Source: Flavobacteriales bacterium
GTDB lineage: Bacteria > Bacteroidota > Bacteroidia > Flavobacteriales_F > PHOS-HE28
DNA length: 64,000 bases
Assembly: GCA_016705545.1 (NCBI GenBank)
Contig: JADIYA010000001.1
Location: forward strand, 930,001-994,000
Direction: 5' to 3'
The position numbers and the translations under genes were made by a program. Positions 62,185-64,000 of the stretch are shown here, piece after piece (position 1 is the first letter of the stretch; the number at the start of each line of letters is the position of its first letter). Below the pieces are notes generated by a model that saw only the letters and a program-made list of their open reading frames with translations, made no database searches and had not been told where the DNA came from.

Positions 62185-64000
62185 TCAGCGCCCGGTGAAG
62201 CGGATCTGGTAGCGCGTGCCTTCTGTTCCGCCCTCCACCGTCATGCGCCCGTTGAGCTGGTCCACGAGTCCCTCGATCAAAGTGGCACCTAGCGTATCGC
62301 CATCGGGCTGCAGTTTTTCCAAGGGGATGCCTGTGCCATCATCGGCGTAGAGCAGGTCGAAGGTCCCGCTGTCCGGCGGGGCGCCCTCGGCGCGGTGAAG
62401 GGCGAGCGTGACGCGGCCTTTGGAGCGGCCGGTGAACGCGTGCTTGAGCGAGTTGGTGATGAGCTCGTTGAGCAGCAGGCCGAGCGGCACCATGGTGCTG
62501 AGCCCGAGGCTGAGACCCTGGTCGATGTCGGTGCTGCGCGTGATGCGCTCCTGCACATCGTTCACGCGCACCAGCTCATCGAAGAGCTCCTCGATGTAGA
62601 GCGCCACTTCGACCATGGCGAGCTCATCGCCCTTGTAGAGTTTCTCGTGGATCAGAGCCATGCTGGTCACGCGGCTCTGGCTCTGGTCGAAGGCGGCCTG
62701 CAGCCGCTCATCGCTGAAGGAGGCCGCTTGAAGCCGTAGCAGGCTGGCGATCACCTGCAGGTTGTTCTTCACGCGGTGGTGCATCTCCTTGATGAGCACG
62801 CTGATCCGCTGGTTAGCCTCCTCGAGCTTCTCCTTCTCCGATTTAAGCGCGCGCGCCTGCTCGTCGTCGCGAAGGCGGGCGGCCTTCAGATTCTCTTTCA
62901 TGCGCGCGAGGGCGAGGCCCAATTGGTCCTGCGTCCCGCGCACGTTCACCGGGGCATCGTAATCGCCGCGACCGATGGCCTCCGCGCTGCGGGCCAGCGA
63001 GCGCTGGTTATCGACCATGCCATTGAAGGCCACCGCCATCTCGCCGATCTCATCGCCGCTGGTGGCAAGCACCTTCACGTTCACATCGCCAACAGCCATG
63101 GAGCGCGCGGCGCGCCCGACCTCATCCACGGTGCGGCTCACGCCGCGGGTAATCAGGAAGCCCATGATGAACACTGCGGAAACCACGGCGATGAGGGCGG
63201 CCAGCACGGCGAAAAGCCGCAGCTCGGCATCGCGGCTGTTGGCTGCGGAGCTGCTGGTGATCAAGGAAAGGGAGCGGGCCTCCACCGCGCGCAGCTTCTC
63301 CACCACATCAAGGGAGAGCTCCCACCATTCGCGCGGAGCGATTTCCAGGTCGGGCGACCTCCGCTGCTTCACAGTGCCGATCGAGGATCGCATGAAGTTC
63401 ACATCCTCCCCTTGGAATTCCTCCTGATAGGCCTTCAGCACTTCGGCCGGCGCATCACGCTCGAACAGCAGCATGTTGGTCTCGTAAGCGCTCACCTGCT
63501 CGGCAAGCTCAGAGACCTCGCCCGCTTCAATGGGGCGCGTGGCGTAGCCGATGGTGAGTTTGTCCCTGAGCACGCTCATGGCTTCTTTGGCGCTGAGCAG
63601 TCGCAGGTGGGCATAGAGCATGTCCTTGATGCTGGGGTCGAGCTGGAGCCGGCCCGAACGTCCGAGCTCATCGAGGAGGGCCTGGTCCATGGCGCGGTAG
63701 GCGCGGCTCACGCTGCTGGGGTCGATACGGCGTTCGCGCACGCGTTGCCGAAGGATATTCAGCCCGTCGAAGGGGCGCTTGGCGAGGACCGCCGCACTGA
63801 TTGGATTGCCGGGCAGCTCCAGGGTGACCAGCGCGCCATCGGTCCGCGCCTGCTGCAGTTCCAGCTTCTGCGGCAGCACGTTCATGCCAGCCAGATAGCC
63901 CACCGAGATAGCCCGCTCACGCTGCAGCTCGTGCACCACATTGGCATAGAGCCCGATCAGCCGCGTCTGCTGGTCGATGTACTCCATGACGTCGAGGCGC
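62185..64000 (-). CDS. NIT-HAMP-HisKA_2 sensor histidine kinase (partial, 5' end beyond window)
   Basis: At least 604 residues; the frame stays open to base 64000 and the expected first membrane helix is missing, so the N-terminus lies outside. The visible N-terminal 235 residues (YANVVHELQRERAISVGYLA, RIDPSSVSRAYRAMDQALLD, KEAMSVLRDKLTIGYATRPI) fit the NIT periplasmic helical sensor. Then come a membrane helix (VLAALIAVVSAVFIMGFLIT), HAMP (DEVGRAARSMAVGDVNVKVL), a coiled coil, and HisKA_2 with the phospho-His in MHHRVKNNLQVIASLLRLQ. The HATPase has LNELITNSLKHAFTG (N box) and DDGTGIPL (G1). NIT domains bind nitrate or nitrite in some proteins; the ligand here is unknown. Confidence 0.85.
   Translation of the reverse strand, partial: RLDVMEYIDQQTRLIGLYANVVHELQRERAISVGYLAGMNVLPQKLELQQARTDGALVTLELPGNPISAAVLAKRPFDGLNILRQRVRERRIDPSSVSRAYRAMDQALLDELGRSGRLQLDPSIKDMLYAHLRLLSAKEAMSVLRDKLTIGYATRPIEAGEVSELAEQVSAYETNMLLFERDAPAEVLKAYQEEFQGEDVNFMRSSIGTVKQRRSPDLEIAPREWWELSLDVVEKLRAVEARSLSLITSSSAANSRDAELRLFAVLAALIAVVSAVFIMGFLITRGVSRTVDEVGRAARSMAVGDVNVKVLATSGDEIGEMAVAFNGMVDNQRSLARSAEAIGRGDYDAPVNVRGTQDQLGLALARMKENLKAARLRDDEQARALKSEKEKLEEANQRISVLIKEMHHRVKNNLQVIASLLRLQAASFSDERLQAAFDQSQSRVTSMALIHEKLYKGDELAMVEVALYIEELFDELVRVNDVQERITRSTDIDQGLSLGLSTMVPLGLLLNELITNSLKHAFTGRSKGRVTLALHRAEGAPPDSGTFDLLYADDGTGIPLEKLQPDGDTLGATLIEGLVDQLNGRMTVEGGTEGTRYQIRFTGR

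Noticed and set aside
1..64000. Mobile elements, tRNA or rRNA genes, CRISPR arrays
   Set aside because: No transposase, integrase, direct-repeat array, CCA-ended cloverleaf or rRNA-like stretch was recognised on either strand.

Overview
The window comes from the chromosome of a GC-rich member of the Bacteroidota, most likely an uncultured Flavobacteriales-type bacterium. The evidence is the number of type IX secretion (T9SS) substrates with gliding-motility-type or type A C-terminal sorting domains, the Bacteroidota-type TraR/DksA protein beside ileS and lspA, the gene order pdxA-yceD-rpmF-plsX-fabH-accB-accC, and promoters matching the Bacteroidota form TTG-N19..22-TAnnTTTG. I see no rRNA or tRNA genes, CRISPR array, prophage or transposase.

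Region 1-13.9 kb reads like poorly polished long-read sequence. Almost every gene is recognisable but broken by one or more single-base indels; only acpP and the long phosphatase part of the 7436-9222 gene read through. Rejoining frames gives fabF-acpP, an IYD-like nitroreductase, purN, marC, rnhA, ferritin, an M28 peptidase, a YfiR-like/TPR/HAMP-SpoIIE signalling operon, a tandem universal stress protein, a second ssb, a PKD protein with a T9SS tail, and an ECF sigma factor overlapping a membrane protein that ends as an outer-membrane barrel. From 13.9 kb onward the sequence is clean, with one frameshift near 28.4 kb.

Region 14-30 kb is the regulatory and surface-protein part. After ssb and yebC comes a minus-strand module: ECF sigma factor, a single-pass anti-sigma-like protein with three 70-residue repeats, a secreted TonB_C-domain protein and a secreted barrel protein. 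Three upstream regions here share GTAAC-N16/17-CGTC, which looks like the promoter of the ECF factor itself, so the module appears to be a self-contained autoregulated regulon. A glycosyltransferase/acetyltransferase pair and lepA follow. Next is a second ECF locus whose partner is a single-pass protein ending in a gliding-motility-type C-terminal domain. It is flanked by a minimal T9SS protein and two large translationally coupled T9SS surface proteins. The 13.3 kb and 23.4 kb sigma/partner pairs have the same 23-base gene overlap.

Region 30-64 kb is mostly housekeeping with scattered secreted proteins: metF, a T9SS-exported M1 aminopeptidase, lspA, a TraR/DksA protein with a histone-H1-like tail, ileS, a sulfide:quinone-reductase-like enzyme, an uncharacterised GNAT-like protein, four polytopic GT-C/GT87-type proteins, a nitroreductase, a pirin, dxs, the fatty-acid/phospholipid operon (interrupted by a palindromic repeat between accB and accC), pdxA, an M17 aminopeptidase, a large T9SS protein overlapping ribE, and a NIT-HAMP-HisKA_2 histidine kinase running off the end.
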